Source: Lachnospiraceae bacterium (GTDB taxonomy: Bacteria; Bacillota; Clostridia; Lachnospirales; Lachnospiraceae). From it: a stretch of DNA of 64,000 nt. Each line of letters opens with the position of its first letter. The first letter of the stretch is position 1. The stretch is taken from assembly GCA_017476665.1 (NCBI GenBank), contig JAFUZJ010000040.1:110666-174665 (forward strand), in the 5' to 3' direction. Below the pieces are notes generated by a model. That model was not told where the DNA came from. It saw nothing but the letters and a program-made list of their open reading frames with translations, and did not search any database. The position numbers and the translations under genes were made by a program. Shown here one piece after another: positions 62,560 through 64,000 of the stretch.

Positions 62560-63482
62560 TTTTCTTGATGATATTTGACCTGCTTTATGGTACGCCACAT
62601 CTCTTCCGGTTTTTCTTCATCAAATAAACGACGAATTTCTTCCTGTGCCTTTTTATCGCCGATTTTCCGTGTAATCTCCTGATACATCATGGTAACGATC
62701 CAGCTGAAAAATAACCTCCGAATCGTAGGGTTCTTTTATCCACCCGCCTCCGTCACCGTTGAGAATGCGCTGTCTGATTTCGTCAGCATTGTATTTCTTT
62801 CGGATACACGCCTCACGTTTTTCATGGAATTCACTGCTTTTTCCATGCCTGCAAGCATGGCTTTTCCTACAAGGGTACTTCGGTTCTGCTTTTCTTTTTC
62901 GGCATCCCACCCCTCATACATGGTAAAGACCTTCATTTCCTGTTTCTTCATCTTTTTATGGTTTTTATCCTGCATATGAAGCCATACGCCATCCATTTCC
63001 TCAAAAAGCACCGGTATCTCCTTGGTTCCTTCTGTTTGATCCGCATTCATCTGCTTTACCGCATGTTCTTCCTCTTCGCTGATTCGCTCACCGAGGCGCT
63101 GCATCACATTCCATACACCGCCTGCACTGATGCTCTGTCCACAGGTACTGCTTATCACATCGGCAGTAACACGGTAAGGCGACTCTGTTACTGTCATGGC
63201 TATCTTTTCGGCCAGATTGGTGGATATCAGCCCAATCTTATCCATCTGCATGGCTTCATCCAGCAGATATACAAAAGTCTTCTCACCATTCTCAAGGCTG
63301 GTACGGTATACCCTGCGCCTGTAGACTACATCTCCGTAAACTGTTTTTATACTGGTTTTGCGACTGCCTTTATCCCGGTAATTCTTCGTATCCCTGCTAG
63401 CAGCCAGCTCACAGACATATTTAAAAACTATTTGCTCCAACTCCTTGAAAGATATCAGCTTTTCTTCTACAATAGTATTCAT
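62560..63482 (-). pseudogene. ISLre2-family transposase, frameshifted and truncated
   Basis: The N-terminal 215 residues are clear ISLre2 sequence (KYVCELAASRDTKNYRDKGS, YGDVVYRRRVYRTSLENGEK, STCGQSISAGGVWNVMQRLG, LFEEMDGVWLHMQDKNHKKM). A missing A in the A-run at 62838-62842 shifts the frame; the shifted frame carries NADEIRQRILNGDGGGWIKE. An extra base near 62690 restores the first frame (YQEITRKIGDKKAQEEIRRL). The homology stops at EEKPEEM (near 62600), so the C-terminal half is missing. It is dead, and marks a past insertion upstream of pyrC. The 3' boundary is approximate. Confidence 0.88.
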
Positions 63483-63488
63483 AAATAG

Positions 63489-63529
63489 GGCGGCATTCCG
63501 GAGATACTGCTTCGGGACGCCGCCTTTTT
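63489..63529 (+). terminator. Hairpin with T-run, possibly a terminator
   Basis: GGCGGC / GCCGCC arms with an inner CCGG-rich pairing, followed by TTTTT on the plus strand. It lies between the two mobile remnants. No plus-strand gene is visible, so it may be an element end structure. Confidence 0.45.
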
Positions 63530-63542
63530 GTTTTTGAGTGCT

Positions 63543-64000
63543 TTATTCGTTATGGGTTTGTTCGGCCAGCTTTGCCTGCAACTGTGCAATAAGAGCAGCC
63601 TGTTCGGCGATCGTATTGTCCTTCTCGGCAATAATACTGCCTTTTGCGGCGACTGCCTCCTCCAGCTCTGTCACCATGAGACGCTCCGCATTTCGATCCA
63701 TGATATATAGCTCTTCCGAAAACATATGTAACAGCTCCTCCGGCCTCATGAAACCATAGGTTTCAGGCGAACTCCGAAATTTCAAGCGATATTTATATCG
63801 CATGGTAGATTGGCAGAAACTCCGGAAATTCTGTGATCAGATGCAGGATCGCCTCCGTGTCTGTTGAGGACAGAAACGTGAGCCACACATCCAACATACT
63901 ACTGGTTGCATCTACATTATGAATGTTTTTCTGGAAGGTGTCAAGGCACAGAAAAATATCCGCGTGGAGCCCTGTTTTATCCTGCATGATAACGGGATCA
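63543..64000 (-). pseudogene. PD-(D/E)XK nuclease family transposase (Rpn-like), C-terminal part, frameshifted
   Basis: The frame open at the window edge reads DPVIMQDKTGLHADIFLCLD and LDVWLTFLSSTDTEAILHLI and stops at LPIYHAI (63793). A second frame overlapping it continues the family sequence: FRSSPE, then RPEELLHMFSEELYIMDRNA, and a coiled tail (EKDNTIAEQAALIAQLQAKL). Together they are the C-terminal part of the Rpn/PF12784-type recombination-promoting nuclease. The break lies near 63795-63805. It is probably inactivated, unless the two parts are joined by frameshifting. The N-terminal nuclease part is outside the window. Confidence 0.82.

Noticed and set aside
62736-62910. Programmed frameshift in the transposase
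   Set aside because: The first shift is a lost base in a plain A-run, the second is an unrelated extra base, and the C-terminal half is missing, so decay is simpler.

Overview
The window reads as a chromosomal segment of a spore-forming, Gram-positive gut-type Clostridium relative, most likely a Lachnospiraceae member. The evidence is a spoIIID gene, a SipL-type spore-coat morphogenetic gene, B. subtilis-like sigma-A promoters and strong AGGAGG ribosome sites, an S-box (SAM-I) riboswitch, NlpC/P60, M23 and SleB-type wall hydrolases, the class 1B PyrD/PyrK pair, and mid-range GC. Most genes lie on the minus strand. No rRNA, tRNA, prophage or CRISPR array was seen.

Layout. 1-13.9 kb is mostly housekeeping: the argF fragment, an SPFH/NfeD pair, a SleB-type hydrolase, proC, a SpoU methyltransferase, a calcium-motif membrane protein, pfkA, dnaE, an unknown gene, and metK under a SAM riboswitch. 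14-25 kb holds murA, a LysM/G5/M23 protein, dinB, a flavin reductase, a coiled-coil membrane protein, a possible small RNA, a small alarmone synthetase, a hemolysin-III/PAQR protein, an AIM24 protein and an unusual ECF sigma factor that carries its own transmembrane and outer domain. 25-35.4 kb has UDP-sugar genes (galE, a UDPGP-type pyrophosphorylase) with a RhuM gene between them. It also has an accessory block of a BspA-type LRR protein, a MoxR ATPase, a VWA/DUF2201 protein and a dynamin-like GTPase. 35.4-40 kb has spoIIID, an NlpC/P60 hydrolase, asnS and a secreted PPIase. 40-46 kb is a plus-strand pair: an MMPL exporter translationally coupled to a large GLUG-repeat surface protein. 46-50 kb carries murI, a GntR regulator and ispE. 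50-53.4 kb is a lipoprotein plus LytTR/GHKL two-component operon. 53.6-62.4 kb has an unknown conserved protein, sipL, and a pyrimidine cluster (pyrD, pyrK, pyrC) interrupted by a DUF4143 ATPase, a MATE pump and a GNAT enzyme. The right edge is mobile debris: a broken ISLre2 transposase and a frameshifted PD-(D/E)XK 'transposase/nuclease'.

The most interesting observation is regulatory. spoIIID and sipL are both expected to be mother-cell, sigma-E genes. In both, the ribosome-binding site sits in the 3' arm of a long leader hairpin, and a sigma-E-like promoter (N14 spacing) lies so that transcripts starting from it would lack the hairpin's 5' arm. Read-through RNA from the upstream vegetative gene would fold and hide the ribosome site, while sigma-E-initiated RNA would be free. 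This is an inference from sequence, but it appears twice. Other candidates are a WalR-like box in front of a wall hydrolase, perfect palindromes at the promoters of the dynamin and PAQR genes, a TTGTA/TACAA operator cluster in front of ispE-gntR, and paired 19-bp repeats abutting the promoter of the DUF4143 ATPase gene.
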